Source: Paracoccaceae bacterium | Lineage (GTDB): Bacteria; Pseudomonadota; Alphaproteobacteria; Rhodobacterales; Rhodobacteraceae | Assembly (NCBI GenBank): GCA_006226775.1 | Contig: SBGD01000050.1 | Coordinates: 1 to 64,000, forward strand | Direction: 5' to 3' | DNA: 64,000 nucleotides | Part shown: positions 8,809 through 17,169 of the stretch, in pieces | Position numbering within the stretch: the first letter of the stretch is position 1 | How the letters are laid out: every line of letters begins with the position of its first letter | Program-made: the position numbers and the translations under genes | The notes under the pieces: generated by a model | Seen by the model: the letters and a program-made list of their open reading frames with translations, nothing else | What the model was told of the DNA's origin: nothing | Database searches by the model: none

Positions 8809-9785
8809 TGGAAATCGTTTGCCCGGCGGGCACCCCCGCCTCGCTGCGCGCCGCGGTGACGGCGGGCGCGCATACGGTCTACTGCGGCTTTGCCGACGAG
8901 ACCAATGCCCGCAACTTTCCCGGCCTGAACTTCGACCGCGCCGAGATGCGCGAGGGGATCGGTTTCGCCCATGCCCATGGCGCCAGGGTGCTGGTGGCGA
9001 TCAACACCTTTCCGCGCGCCGGTGACGAGGCGCTCTGGCACCGCGCCGTGGCCGATGCCGAAAGCTGCGGCGCCGATGCGGTGATCCTGGCCGACCTCGG
9101 CCTGCTCGACCACGCCGCGCGCCACCATCCCGGTCTGCGCCGGCATCTCTCGGTCCAGGCAGCGGCCGCCAATGCCGATGCGCTGAATTTCTATGCCGAG
9201 AGCTTCGGGGTCAAACGGGTGGTGCTGCCGCGCGTGCTGTCGGTGCCCGAGATCGCCGCGATCAATGCCGAGACCGCGGTCGAGACCGAGGTCTTCGTCT
9301 TCGGCGGACTCTGCGTGATGGCCGAGGGGCGCTGTTCGCTGTCGTCCTTTGCCACCGGGCGCTCGCCCAACATGAACGGCGTCTGCTCGCCCGCCAGCCA
9401 CGTCGCGTATCACGACGCGGGCGGCGTGCTGGACGCAAGGCTGGGCGGCTACACCATCCACCGCGTCGGCAAGGACGAACCCGCCCCCTATCCGACGCTC
9501 TGCAAGGGCTGTTTCAGCGCCGGCGAGAAGACCGGGCACCTGTTCGAGGATCCGGTCAGCCTCAACGCCGAGCAATTGATCCCGCAGTTGCACAAGGCCG
9601 GGGTGACCGCGCTCAAGATCGAGGGGCGGCAGCGCTCGCGCTCCTACGTGGCGCAGGTGGTGCGCAATTTCCGCGCCGCGGTGGATGCGCTGGAGGCCGG
9701 AAAGCCGCTGCCCGAGGGCATGCTGGCGCGGCTTTCCGAAGGCCAGGCGATGACCACCGGCGCCTACCGCAAGACATGGAGATAG
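8802..9785 (+). CDS. ubiU: UbiU, 4Fe-4S subunit of the anaerobic ubiquinone hydroxylase
   Basis: A 327-residue U32 peptidase-like protein. UbiU and UbiV form a heterodimer that hydroxylates ubiquinone precursors without O2; prephenate is the oxygen donor known in E. coli. The four cluster cysteines are present at 171, 178, 195 and 234 (GGLC, GRC, GVC, TLC), each two residues on from the E. coli positions 169, 176, 193 and 232. The start at 8802 (ATGGTGATG) is chosen because it overlaps the ubiT stop; the second ATG at 8808 is an alternative. Longer upstream forms run into ubiT. Confidence 0.95.
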   Translation: MVMEIVCPAGTPASLRAAVTAGAHTVYCGFADETNARNFPGLNFDRAEMREGIGFAHAHGARVLVAINTFPRAGDEALWHRAVADAESCGADAVILADLGLLDHAARHHPGLRRHLSVQAAAANADALNFYAESFGVKRVVLPRVLSVPEIAAINAETAVETEVFVFGGLCVMAEGRCSLSSFATGRSPNMNGVCSPASHVAYHDAGGVLDARLGGYTIHRVGKDEPAPYPTLCKGCFSAGEKTGHLFEDPVSLNAEQLIPQLHKAGVTALKIEGRQRSRSYVAQVVRNFRAAVDALEAGKPLPEGMLARLSEGQAMTTGAYRKTWR

Positions 9786-9789
9786 GCGC

Positions 9790-10713
9790 ATGGACCTGAC
9801 CGTCGGCCCCCTGCAGTTCTTCTGGTCGGCAGACCGCTGGAGCGCGTTCCACGCCGGTCTCGCAAGCGCCCCGGTAGACCGGGTGGTGCTGGGCGAACTG
9901 GTCTGCTCCAAGCGCCTGCCGTTCTTTCAGGACCGCATCCCCGAGGCCATCGCGACGCTGGTCGCGGCCGGCAAGGAGGTGGCGCTGACCAGCCTTGCGC
10001 TGGTCACGCTGAAACGCGAACGCAAGGCCACCGCCGACCTGGCCGCGATGGGCCTTGCCGTCGAGGTCAACGACCTGACCGCGCTGGCGCATCTGCCGGA
10101 GGGCACGCCCTTCTGGGTCGGCCCGATGGTCAATGTCTACAACGAGGGCACGATTGCCTGGCTGGCGCGGCGCGGCGCGACGCGCATCTGCCTGCCGCCG
10201 GAGTTGCCGCTGGAGTCGGTGGCGCAGCTGGCACGGGCGGGCGCGGAGCATGGCGTTGCCATCGAGGTCTGGGGCCATGGCCGCCTGCCGCTGGCGATCT
10301 CGGGGCGGTGCTACCACGCGCGGATGCACGGGCGCACCAAGGACAATTGCCAGTTCGCCTGCGAGGACGACCCCGACGGGCTGGACGTCAAGACACTGGA
10401 CGGGCAGCGCTTCCTGGCGATGAACGGGGTGCAGACCCTGTCCGACAGCCATGCCTGCGCCGCCCATCAGGTCGAGGCGCTGGCCGAGGCCGGGGTCGAC
10501 GCCCTGCGCCTGTCGCCGCAGTCGCGCGGCTTCGACCGGATTTGCCGCATGTACCGCCAGCGGCTGGACGGCGATCTTTGCCCTGACCGGATGGTCGAGG
10601 AACTGGGCCGGATCGACGCCGGGATGCAGCTGTCCGACGGGTTCCTGACCGGCCAGCGCGGCGCGGATTGGTCGGGCGCGCGGCAACCGGATGCCCGCCC
10701 GCTCGATGCCTGA
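9790..10713 (+). CDS. ubiV: UbiV, partner 4Fe-4S subunit of UbiU
   Basis: A 307-residue U32-like protein, slightly longer than E. coli UbiV. The four cluster ligands are conserved: Cys39 (ELVCSK), Cys174 (GRCYHA), Cys187 and Cys191 (CQFAC). It works with UbiU in O2-independent hydroxylation of the quinone ring. It follows ubiU by 4 bp, and its 3' end overlaps nnrS, so the genes are coupled. Confidence 0.95.
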   Translation: MDLTVGPLQFFWSADRWSAFHAGLASAPVDRVVLGELVCSKRLPFFQDRIPEAIATLVAAGKEVALTSLALVTLKRERKATADLAAMGLAVEVNDLTALAHLPEGTPFWVGPMVNVYNEGTIAWLARRGATRICLPPELPLESVAQLARAGAEHGVAIEVWGHGRLPLAISGRCYHARMHGRTKDNCQFACEDDPDGLDVKTLDGQRFLAMNGVQTLSDSHACAAHQVEALAEAGVDALRLSPQSRGFDRICRMYRQRLDGDLCPDRMVEELGRIDAGMQLSDGFLTGQRGADWSGARQPDARPLDA

Positions 10714-11932
10714 GGGTGCCGGGCGGCAGCTTGCCCACCTCTGGGATGCGCCGCACAAGCCGTTCTTTCTGGCCGCCGGGTTTGCCGCCATTGCCGCCGT
10801 CGCCTGGTGGCCGCTGGGCGCGGCCTTCGGTCTTGCGCCCCCGGCCTTTCCCTCGCCGATCCTGTGGCACATCCACGAGGTGCTGTTCGGCGTCGCGGCG
10901 GCGGCCCTCGCGGGCTACCTGCTGACCGCCCTGCCCGCCTGGACCGGCGCGCCGCCCTTGCGCGGGGGCGCGCTCAAGGCGCTGGTCCTGCTCTGGGCGC
11001 TGGCGCGGGGGGCCGTGGCCCTTGCCGATGTCCTGCCGCTGGTGCCGGTGCTGCTCGCAGGCGCCAGTTTCTTCGCCCTGCTGGCGGTGCGGGTGGCCGG
11101 GCCGATCCTGCGCGCGCGGGTCTTTGCGAAACTGGGCCTCTGCCTTGCTGCCCCGCTTCTGGGGTGCAGCGAGATGGTCTTCCTCGGCGCGGCCCTGACC
11201 GGGCGAGGCGGGATCAGCTTCGAGGTCGCGCATCTCGTGGTGCTCGGCTTTGCCCTGCTGATGACCGGCATCGCCGCGCGCGCCATTCCCGCCTTCACCC
11301 GCAATGCGCTGGCCCCGGACGACAGGCCCGTCACCGACAGGCCGCCCCTGCGCCTGTTGGTCCAGGCACTGCTGTTTGCGGCGCTGCTTGCCCGGCTGGC
11401 CGGTTGGCAGGCTGCGGCAGATGGCGCGCTGGTCCTTGCGGCGCTGGGGCTGCTGGCGGTGATGCGGGGCTGGCGGACGCTGGACGCCCTGCGCAACCCG
11501 CTGCTGGCCGCGCTGCACCTTTCGTTTCTCTGGCTGGCGCTGGGGCTGGGAGCCGTCGGGTTTGCCGGGGGTTTCCCCGCGTACCCGGTGGGCGACGCGC
11601 TTCATGCGATCACCATCGGGGCGATGGCGGGAATGATCATGGCGCTCGCGGGGCGTGCCTCGGCCTGTCGCATCGCGGGCGTGCTGGTGGCGCGCCGCGG
11701 CTTTCTCGCCGCGGTCGGGCTGATCTGGCTTGCGACAGTGCTGCGTCTTTGCCGGCCGCTGGTTGGGTCGTATGACGGGGAGGTCGTGATCGCCGCCGCC
11801 CTGCTCTGGTGCGCGGGCTGGGCGGTGTTCGTCGCCCAGGCCCTGCCCGCCACGTTTCGCCCCGTGGCGCGCCCGGTTCTCAGCGGCAGGCGCCACCTGC
11901 CGCCCCACCTCCTGTCGGAAAGGACACCCTGA
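10691..11932 (+). CDS. nnrS: NnrS-family membrane protein
   Basis: A 413-residue polytopic membrane protein with about twelve hydrophobic segments. It has NnrS-like features: an N-terminal WDAPHKPFFLAAGFAA and the WHIHEVLFG, RAIPAFTRN and HAITIGAMAGMI signatures. NnrS proteins are haem- and copper-containing and protect against nitrosative stress, often under FNR/NnrR control. The start at 10691 overlaps ubiV by 23 bp; a second ATG at 10706 is equally possible. No nitrite or NO reductase lies in the window, so a nitrosative role here is inferred from the family only. Confidence 0.9.
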   Translation: MPARSMPEGAGRQLAHLWDAPHKPFFLAAGFAAIAAVAWWPLGAAFGLAPPAFPSPILWHIHEVLFGVAAAALAGYLLTALPAWTGAPPLRGGALKALVLLWALARGAVALADVLPLVPVLLAGASFFALLAVRVAGPILRARVFAKLGLCLAAPLLGCSEMVFLGAALTGRGGISFEVAHLVVLGFALLMTGIAARAIPAFTRNALAPDDRPVTDRPPLRLLVQALLFAALLARLAGWQAAADGALVLAALGLLAVMRGWRTLDALRNPLLAALHLSFLWLALGLGAVGFAGGFPAYPVGDALHAITIGAMAGMIMALAGRASACRIAGVLVARRGFLAAVGLIWLATVLRLCRPLVGSYDGEVVIAAALLWCAGWAVFVAQALPATFRPVARPVLSGRRHLPPHLLSERTP

Positions 11933-12438
11933 TGAAAATTGCCTCCGTCACATCGCCCGATCGCGGAGCGACCGATCGGCTGCTCTCGGACCTGGCCGAC
12001 CGGTTGCGCGCCGAGGGGCTGCGCCTGGCCGGGATCGTCAAGGATCACACCCATGTCGCGGGCTATGCCAACGGCTGCGACATGAAGGTGCGGGTGCTGC
12101 CCGACGGCCCGGTGATCCGCATCACCCAGGATCTCGGCTCGGGCTCCGATGCCTGCCGGCTCGATCCCGGCGCCATTGCCCAGGCAGTGGCCCAGGTCGA
12201 GGCCGATGCCTTCGACGAGGCCGATCTGTTCATCCTCAACAAGTTCGGCCCGGAAGAGGCCGCCGGGCGCGGCTTCTGCGCCGCCATCGCCGCGGCGCTG
12301 GAGCGTGACATCCCGGTGCTGGTCGGCGTGGGCCGGGCGACGAAGCCCGCCTTCGACAGCTTTGCCGGCGGGCTGGCCCGCGACCTCGCCCCGCAGCCCG
12401 AGGCGATCCTCGACTGGTATCGCGGCGACGCCCCCTGA
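11932..12438 (+). CDS. DUF2478 protein
   Basis: A 168-residue soluble protein of the DUF2478 family. It begins with a P-loop-like strand (IASVTSPDRGATDRLLSDLA) and continues with LRLAGIVKD and FILNKFGPEEAAGRG, as in other members. The family is often found beside molybdate-transport or anaerobic-respiration genes, and its biochemical role is unknown. The ATG overlaps the nnrS stop by one base (TGATG), which sets the start and shows coupling. A nucleotide-binding or molybdenum-linked role would fit the neighbouring molybdoenzyme operon, but this is inference. Confidence 0.75.
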   Translation: MKIASVTSPDRGATDRLLSDLADRLRAEGLRLAGIVKDHTHVAGYANGCDMKVRVLPDGPVIRITQDLGSGSDACRLDPGAIAQAVAQVEADAFDEADLFILNKFGPEEAAGRGFCAAIAAALERDIPVLVGVGRATKPAFDSFAGGLARDLAPQPEAILDWYRGDAP

Positions 12439-12536
12439 GCCCGCATGCCCGGTGACGCCGTGGTGATAGGTCGCAATCGACACCAGGGCCGGCACTGGCT
12501 AGCCTGACCGCGCATGGCGCGAGCGGGCGAAGGGCA

Positions 12537-13322
12537 ATGACCAGCACCACATCGGACCACCCCTGCAAGGGATGCGCCTTCCACCGGGGCAGCGTCTGGC
12601 AACCGGTCGAACGGGCGGATCTGGCACATCTTCACCGCGGTTTCACCCGCCGGGATCTGGCGGCGGGACAAAGGCTTTACGCGCAGGATGACGCCAATGG
12701 CGGCGTGTTCTGCGTCTCGTCCGGGTTGATCGCGGTGCGCACCCATCATGCCGAGGGCACCTCGACGCTGCTCAAGCTGGCCTATCCCGGCGACATCATC
12801 GGCTATCGGTCGTTCCTGGCCGGGGCGCGGCACAAGACCGAGGCCAGCGCGCTTCTGCCCTCGCGGGTCTGCATCGTCGCCCGGCGCGATGCGGCGCGCG
12901 TGGTCCAGGCCAGCCCCGCCGTCCTGGCCCGGCTGGCCGGGCGCTGCGTCGAGGAGATCGACAGCACCCATGCCCGGATCATCGCCGCCTCGGTCAGCCA
13001 GAACCGCGACCGCCTGCGCGCGCTCTTGGCGCACCTGATGCAGCGGCACGGGCGGCGGCAGGGCGACAGGCTGCGGATGCGCCTGCCGCTGTCGCGCAGC
13101 GATCTGGCCGATCTGATCGGGGTGCGGCCGGAAACCATGTCGCGTCTCCTGCGGCAGTTGAAGGACGAGGGCAGCCTCACCGTCTCGGGGCGCGAGATCT
13201 CGATGGCCCTGGCCGCCCCGCCAGCCGGTGCAAACCCCGAAAGACGCCCCCGCGCCACCCCGCGCCGCGGCGCAGCGCACCGCCCTGCCAGCCCGGACCC
13301 TTCGCTGACAACCCGCGCCTGA
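12537..13322 (+). CDS. Crp/Fnr-family transcription regulator
   Basis: A 261-residue regulator with an N-terminal cyclic-nucleotide-binding-like beta-roll (about 30-140), a dimerisation helix and a C-terminal winged helix (LSRSDLADLIGV then RPETMSRLLRQL). The recognition helix holds Glu199, Ser202 and Arg203, the ExxSR pattern by which FNR reads TTGAT half-sites. The N-terminus has only CKGC (Cys10, Cys13). FNR has a third cysteine six residues further on, where this protein has Ser19. Other cysteines are at 59, 112 and 137. A disordered Arg/Pro tail of about 35 residues follows the wing. It starts 98 bp after DUF2478. It could regulate the FNR boxes nearby, but its signal is unclear. Confidence 0.85.
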   Translation: MTSTTSDHPCKGCAFHRGSVWQPVERADLAHLHRGFTRRDLAAGQRLYAQDDANGGVFCVSSGLIAVRTHHAEGTSTLLKLAYPGDIIGYRSFLAGARHKTEASALLPSRVCIVARRDAARVVQASPAVLARLAGRCVEEIDSTHARIIAASVSQNRDRLRALLAHLMQRHGRRQGDRLRMRLPLSRSDLADLIGVRPETMSRLLRQLKDEGSLTVSGREISMALAAPPAGANPERRPRATPRRGAAHRPASPDPSLTTRA

Positions 13323-13452
13323 CCGGTCCCCGGCCCCGCGAGGATTGCCGCGCCCGCCCGCCTTGGGCTAGGCTGGCCCCCAGGTGCCGCCCGCGGCGTC
13401 GTGGCGTCCCTTGACCTTGGCCTTGACCCTGGTCGATCAGAACGGAGGCTTC

Positions 13453-13893
13453 ATGTTCATCGAGAAATTTCTGCCGACGGCCCACCGCCGGATGCGCTGC
13501 ATCGACCTCGATGCGACGCTGTTGCAGGCCGCGCGGCTGCTGGAGCGCGATCATGACATGCTCGTGGTCTGCGAGGCCGACGGCCGCATGGCCGGCATTC
13601 TCACCAAGACCGACGTGGTGCGCCAGATCGGCACCTGCTCGGGCACCTCATGCGCCGAGCCGGTGGTCGCGGCCATGACCCGCGAGGTGGTCACCACCAC
13701 CCCCGAGGGCCGGATGCAGGAGGCCTGGGCCAGCATGAAGGCGCGCGGGCTGAAGAACATCCCCGTCATCGACCCCGAGGGCAGGCCGCTGGGGGTGCTG
13801 ACCGCCCGCGACGTGCTCCAGACCCTCTGGGAAGAGGTGCGCCAGGAGGAAGACCTGCTGTTCAACTACGTGATGAATGTCGGCTACCGCTGA
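13453..13893 (+). CDS. Two-CBS-domain protein
   Basis: A 146-residue soluble protein made of two CBS repeats (about 5-60 and 75-135). The first ends with GILTKTDVVRQIG and the second with GVLTARDVLQTLW. CBS pairs bind adenosine nucleotides and act as energy sensors. The ATG at 13453 is preceded by GGAGG at 13444-13448, which fixes the start. It follows the Crp/Fnr gene in the same direction after 130 bp and overlaps the LysR gene tail-to-tail by 10 bp. Two adjacent cysteines (GTCSGTSC) in the linker are unusual and could sense redox; this is speculation. Confidence 0.8.
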   Translation: MFIEKFLPTAHRRMRCIDLDATLLQAARLLERDHDMLVVCEADGRMAGILTKTDVVRQIGTCSGTSCAEPVVAAMTREVVTTTPEGRMQEAWASMKARGLKNIPVIDPEGRPLGVLTARDVLQTLWEEVRQEEDLLFNYVMNVGYR

Positions 13894-14786
13894 TCCGGCG
13901 TTTCGGGGCCGGAGGCTTTCAACTGCGCGGTCAGTGCGGCGGTCAGGAAATCCATGACCGCGCGGATGCGCGCGGTGTGGCGCAGGTCTTCATGGGTCAG
14001 CAGCCACAGGTCGAGGCCGAAATCCGCGGGCAGGTCGGCCAGGCGGATCAGGTCGGGCTTCTGCTCGGCGATGGCGCAGGGCAAGGCGGCAAGGCCCAGC
14101 CCCGCCTTGGCCATCCGCACCGTGCAGGCCACCGAGTTCGACCGGAGCGCCGGTCGCACCCCCGGCAGGAAGGCCTCGAACCTGCGCGTCAGCGCGCCAT
14201 GCCCGCCCTCGAGCCCGATCCAGGCGTGATCCGCCAACCCGGTCTCGGGGTGCGCCGCGCAATAGGCCGGCGCGCCGTAGACCGCAAAGCGCAACTGCCC
14301 GACCCGCCGCCCGACCAGGGTTTCGGGCGGCGTATTGCCGATGCGCAGCGCGATATCGGTCTCGCGCCGTGACAGGTCGAGCGCCTCGTTGCCCACGGTC
14401 ACGCCGATCTCGATCCGCGGATAGGCGTCGCGGAACCGCGCCAGGTGGTCGGGCAGGATCCAGAAGGCCAGCATGTCGACCGCGGTGATCCGCACCGTGC
14501 CGCTCAGCCGCAGGTCCTGGCCGGTGACGGTGCGGTTGAGGGTGGCCACCTCAGTCTCGATGGATTCAACGATGCCGAGGGTCTCCTCGCCCGCCGGGGT
14601 CAGCGCATAGCCGGTGGGCAGGCGCTCGAAGAGCCGCACCTCCAGCGTGTCCTCGAGCCCGGCAATCCGGCGGAACACCGTGGAATGGTTGACCCCGAGG
14701 CTGCGCGCCGCGCCCGACAGGCTGCCCGCGCGGGCCACCGCCAGGAACACCCGCAGATCGTCCCAATTCGCAAGCTGTGCGTTCAT
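13884..14786 (-). CDS. LysR-family transcription regulator
   Basis: A 300-residue LysR protein. The N-terminal winged helix-turn-helix covers residues 7-65 (FLAVARAGSLSGAARSLGV, STVFRRIAGLE). A type-2 periplasmic-binding-like effector domain follows (about 90-290). The start at 14786 gives the usual distance to the helix-turn-helix; longer forms only add low-complexity sequence. It is divergent from the HMA/P-ATPase genes across a 96-bp gap, so metal-dependent control of those genes is possible, though LysR proteins more often sense organic ligands. The effector is unknown. Confidence 0.88.
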   Translation of the reverse strand: MNAQLANWDDLRVFLAVARAGSLSGAARSLGVNHSTVFRRIAGLEDTLEVRLFERLPTGYALTPAGEETLGIVESIETEVATLNRTVTGQDLRLSGTVRITAVDMLAFWILPDHLARFRDAYPRIEIGVTVGNEALDLSRRETDIALRIGNTPPETLVGRRVGQLRFAVYGAPAYCAAHPETGLADHAWIGLEGGHGALTRRFEAFLPGVRPALRSNSVACTVRMAKAGLGLAALPCAIAEQKPDLIRLADLPADFGLDLWLLTHEDLRHTARIRAVMDFLTAALTAQLKASGPETPDQR

Positions 14787-14882
14787 GCAAAGCAACCTTG
14801 CCGGTTTCGCCACTCCCTGTGCGCTCATTGTGCAGCCATATCTGACCCGAAGGCAACAAGGATCACATGAAAGGGTTTCGCC

Positions 14883-15113
14883 ATGAGCAATACGACAATC
14901 CGCACCAAGCTGCGCAGCGACGAGCTGTCCTGTCCCTCCTGCGTGCCGAAGATCGAGGGGGCGCTGCTGGCCCTGCCCGGCGTCGAGAATGCCGAGGTGA
15001 AGTTCGGCAGCGGCCGGATCGAGGTCGAGCATGACCCGGCGCGCACCGATGTGGCCGCGCTGGTGAGTGCCATCGCCAAGACCGGCTATGCCGCCAAGCC
15101 CTCGGCCTTCTGA
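14883..15113 (+). CDS. Free-standing HMA-domain metallochaperone
   Basis: A 76-residue HMA (CopZ-like) protein with the metal-binding motif ELSCPSCVPKIE, i.e. CxxC at residues 17-20, and the beta-alpha-beta-beta-alpha-beta pattern of the fold. Metal is bound by the two cysteines and handed to a partner, here very likely the ATPase 64 bp downstream, which lacks its own N-terminal HMA domain. The gap between the two genes holds a hairpin with a T-run, which could make the chaperone more abundant than the pump. Confidence 0.88.
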   Translation: MSNTTIRTKLRSDELSCPSCVPKIEGALLALPGVENAEVKFGSGRIEVEHDPARTDVAALVSAIAKTGYAAKPSAF

Positions 15114-15130
15114 CCTGCCCAACCAACCTG

Positions 15131-15159
15131 CCCCACCGCGTGCCCCGCGGTGGGGTTTT
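15131..15159 (+). terminator. Hairpin with T-run between HMA gene and ATPase
   Basis: CCCCACCGCG (15131-15140) and CGCGGTGGGG (15146-15155) form a perfect 10-bp stem with a 5-base loop, followed by TTTT (15156-15159). This has the form of an intrinsic terminator, 18 bp after the HMA stop and 18 bp before the ATPase start. It may be a partial terminator that sets the expression ratio of chaperone to pump. Confidence 0.7.
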
Positions 15160-15177
15160 CACCAAAGGAGAGAGCAG

Positions 15178-17097
15178 ATGTTTTCCGGTCTCATGGATAT
15201 CTACCGGCACCCCGCCGATCGGCACAAATGGCTGACCATCGCCAGCGGTGTCTTCATCACCCTGGCGCTTGTCGCCTGGTACGGCTTCGGGCTGGCCGCC
15301 CCCTGGGCGCCACTGATGACCTCTGCCGCGGTGCTTGCGGGCTATGACATCGCCCTGCGGGCCTGGGCGTCGCTGCGGCGGCGCCAGCTCAGCATCGAGC
15401 TGCTGGTGATCGTCGCCGCCATCGGCGCGCTGTTCATCGACAACCACTGGGAATCCGCCGCCGTCACCTTCCTGTTCATGCTGGGCGCCTGGCTCGAGAC
15501 CCGCACCATGAGCCGCACCCGCGGCGCGCTCAAGGCGCTGATCGACGCCGCCCCGGTGACCGCGACCGTGCTGCGCGACGGCGAGACCGTCGAGGTCCCC
15601 GCCCATGAGGTGGCCCTGGGCGAGACCGTCCTGGTCCGCGCCGGAGAGCGCCTGCCGGTCGATGGCGAGGTGATCGAAGGCAGCGCCGCGGTCAACGAGG
15701 CCTCGATCACCGGCGAGCCGATCCCGGCGGAGAAATCCCCGGGCTCCAGGGTCTTTGCCGGCACCCTGGCCGAGAACGGCCTGCTGCACCTGCGCGCCAC
15801 CGGCGTGGGCGCCGATACCACGCTGGCCCGCATCATCAGTCGCGTCGAGGAGGCGCAGGAGGCCAAGGCCCCCGCCCAGCGGATGATCGAGAGTTTCGGG
15901 CGCTGGTACACGCCCGGCGTCTTCGTCATGGCGGTGGTCAGCTACATCGTGACGCGCAACGTCGAACTGGCGCTGACGCTGCTGGTGGTCAGCTGCCCCG
16001 GGGCGCTGGTCATCTCGACGCCGGTCTCGGTGGTGGCCGGGATCGGGCGCGCGGCCCGCGCCGGCATCCTGATCAAGGGCGGCGAGCATCTCGAGAACGC
16101 CGGGCGCATCACCGCGCTGGCGCTCGACAAGACCGGCACGCTGACCGAGGGCCAGCCGCGCCTGGCCGAGGTGGTGGCGCTGACGGGTCAGAACAAGCAG
16201 GACGTGCTGCTCTGGGCCGCCATTGCCGAAACCGGATCGAACCACCCGCTGGGCCGTCCGATCATCGAGGCGGCGCGCAAGCAGGGCGCTCTGCCCACCG
16301 CCACCTCGCTGGAAGAGATCGCCGGCATGGGGTTGATCGCGCGCCATGACGGGCACGAGATCGCGGTCGGCAGCCACCGGCTGTTCGATCACCTCGGGAT
16401 CGCCTTCGACGCCGAGGCGCAGGACGGCATCGCCCGGCTGCACGGGCTGGGCCATACGGTGGTGATCGTGGCGCGCGATGGGGCGGTCGCGGGGCTGCTG
16501 GGGCTGGCCGACATGGCGCGCGCCAGTGCCAGGCCGATGATCGACCGGCTGCACGCGCTGGGGGTGCACCGGGTGGTGATGCTGACCGGCGACCAGCGCC
16601 CGGCGGCCGAGGCGATTGCCAGGGCGGTCGGCGTCGACGAGGTCCACGCCGGTATGATGCCTGACGACAAGCTGGCCGGCATCCGCGCCATGCGCGCCGA
16701 GGGGCTGCACGTGGCAATGGTCGGCGACGGCATCAACGACGCGCCCGCGCTGGCGGCGGCCGACATCAGCATCGCCATGGGCGCCTCGGGCAGCGACATC
16801 GCCATCGAGACGGCGGATATCGCGCTGATGACCGACGACCTGGGCAAGATCGCCGAGGCGATGGAGATCGCGCGGGCCACCCTGGCCAACATGCGCCAGA
16901 ACCTGGTGATCGCGGTGCTGACCGTCGTGGGGCTGCTCTTCGGGGTCTATGGCGGCACGATCCACATGGCCGGCGGGATGCTGGTACACCAGCTTTCGGT
17001 GCTGATCGTCATCCTCAACGCCATGCGCCTGCTGCGGGTGCCGAAAGCCCGGCGCGCCCGCGCCGCCGCGCAGACCGCCAAGCGCGCCGCGGCCTGA
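15178..17097 (+). CDS. Heavy-metal P1B-type ATPase with CPG motif
   Basis: A 639-residue metal-exporting P-type ATPase. TGEP (178-181) is the actuator loop, DKTGT (317-321) holds the phosphorylated Asp, and GDGINDAPAL is the hinge motif. The transmembrane metal motif is SCPGAL (Cys273-Pro-Gly), where copper and zinc pumps usually have CPC and cobalt/iron pumps SPC. There is no N-terminal HMA domain; a separate HMA protein is encoded just upstream. The ATG at 15178 has AAAGGAGAG in front. The metal is uncertain (Cd/Zn/Pb or Co/Fe class). Confidence 0.9.
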   Translation: MFSGLMDIYRHPADRHKWLTIASGVFITLALVAWYGFGLAAPWAPLMTSAAVLAGYDIALRAWASLRRRQLSIELLVIVAAIGALFIDNHWESAAVTFLFMLGAWLETRTMSRTRGALKALIDAAPVTATVLRDGETVEVPAHEVALGETVLVRAGERLPVDGEVIEGSAAVNEASITGEPIPAEKSPGSRVFAGTLAENGLLHLRATGVGADTTLARIISRVEEAQEAKAPAQRMIESFGRWYTPGVFVMAVVSYIVTRNVELALTLLVVSCPGALVISTPVSVVAGIGRAARAGILIKGGEHLENAGRITALALDKTGTLTEGQPRLAEVVALTGQNKQDVLLWAAIAETGSNHPLGRPIIEAARKQGALPTATSLEEIAGMGLIARHDGHEIAVGSHRLFDHLGIAFDAEAQDGIARLHGLGHTVVIVARDGAVAGLLGLADMARASARPMIDRLHALGVHRVVMLTGDQRPAAEAIARAVGVDEVHAGMMPDDKLAGIRAMRAEGLHVAMVGDGINDAPALAAADISIAMGASGSDIAIETADIALMTDDLGKIAEAMEIARATLANMRQNLVIAVLTVVGLLFGVYGGTIHMAGGMLVHQLSVLIVILNAMRLLRVPKARRARAAAQTAKRAAA

Positions 17098-17169
17098 CGT
17101 CGGGCCAATGACCAAGCGCCCGCGCCCTCCCCGGCGCGGGCGAAGCGCGTCGGGGATCAGCCTTGCGGA

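Noticed and set aside
13417-13440. A possible FNR-like site TTGACCCTGGTCGA before the CBS gene
   Set aside because: The second half-site has two mismatches to the consensus and the first has one, too weak beside three clear boxes in the window.
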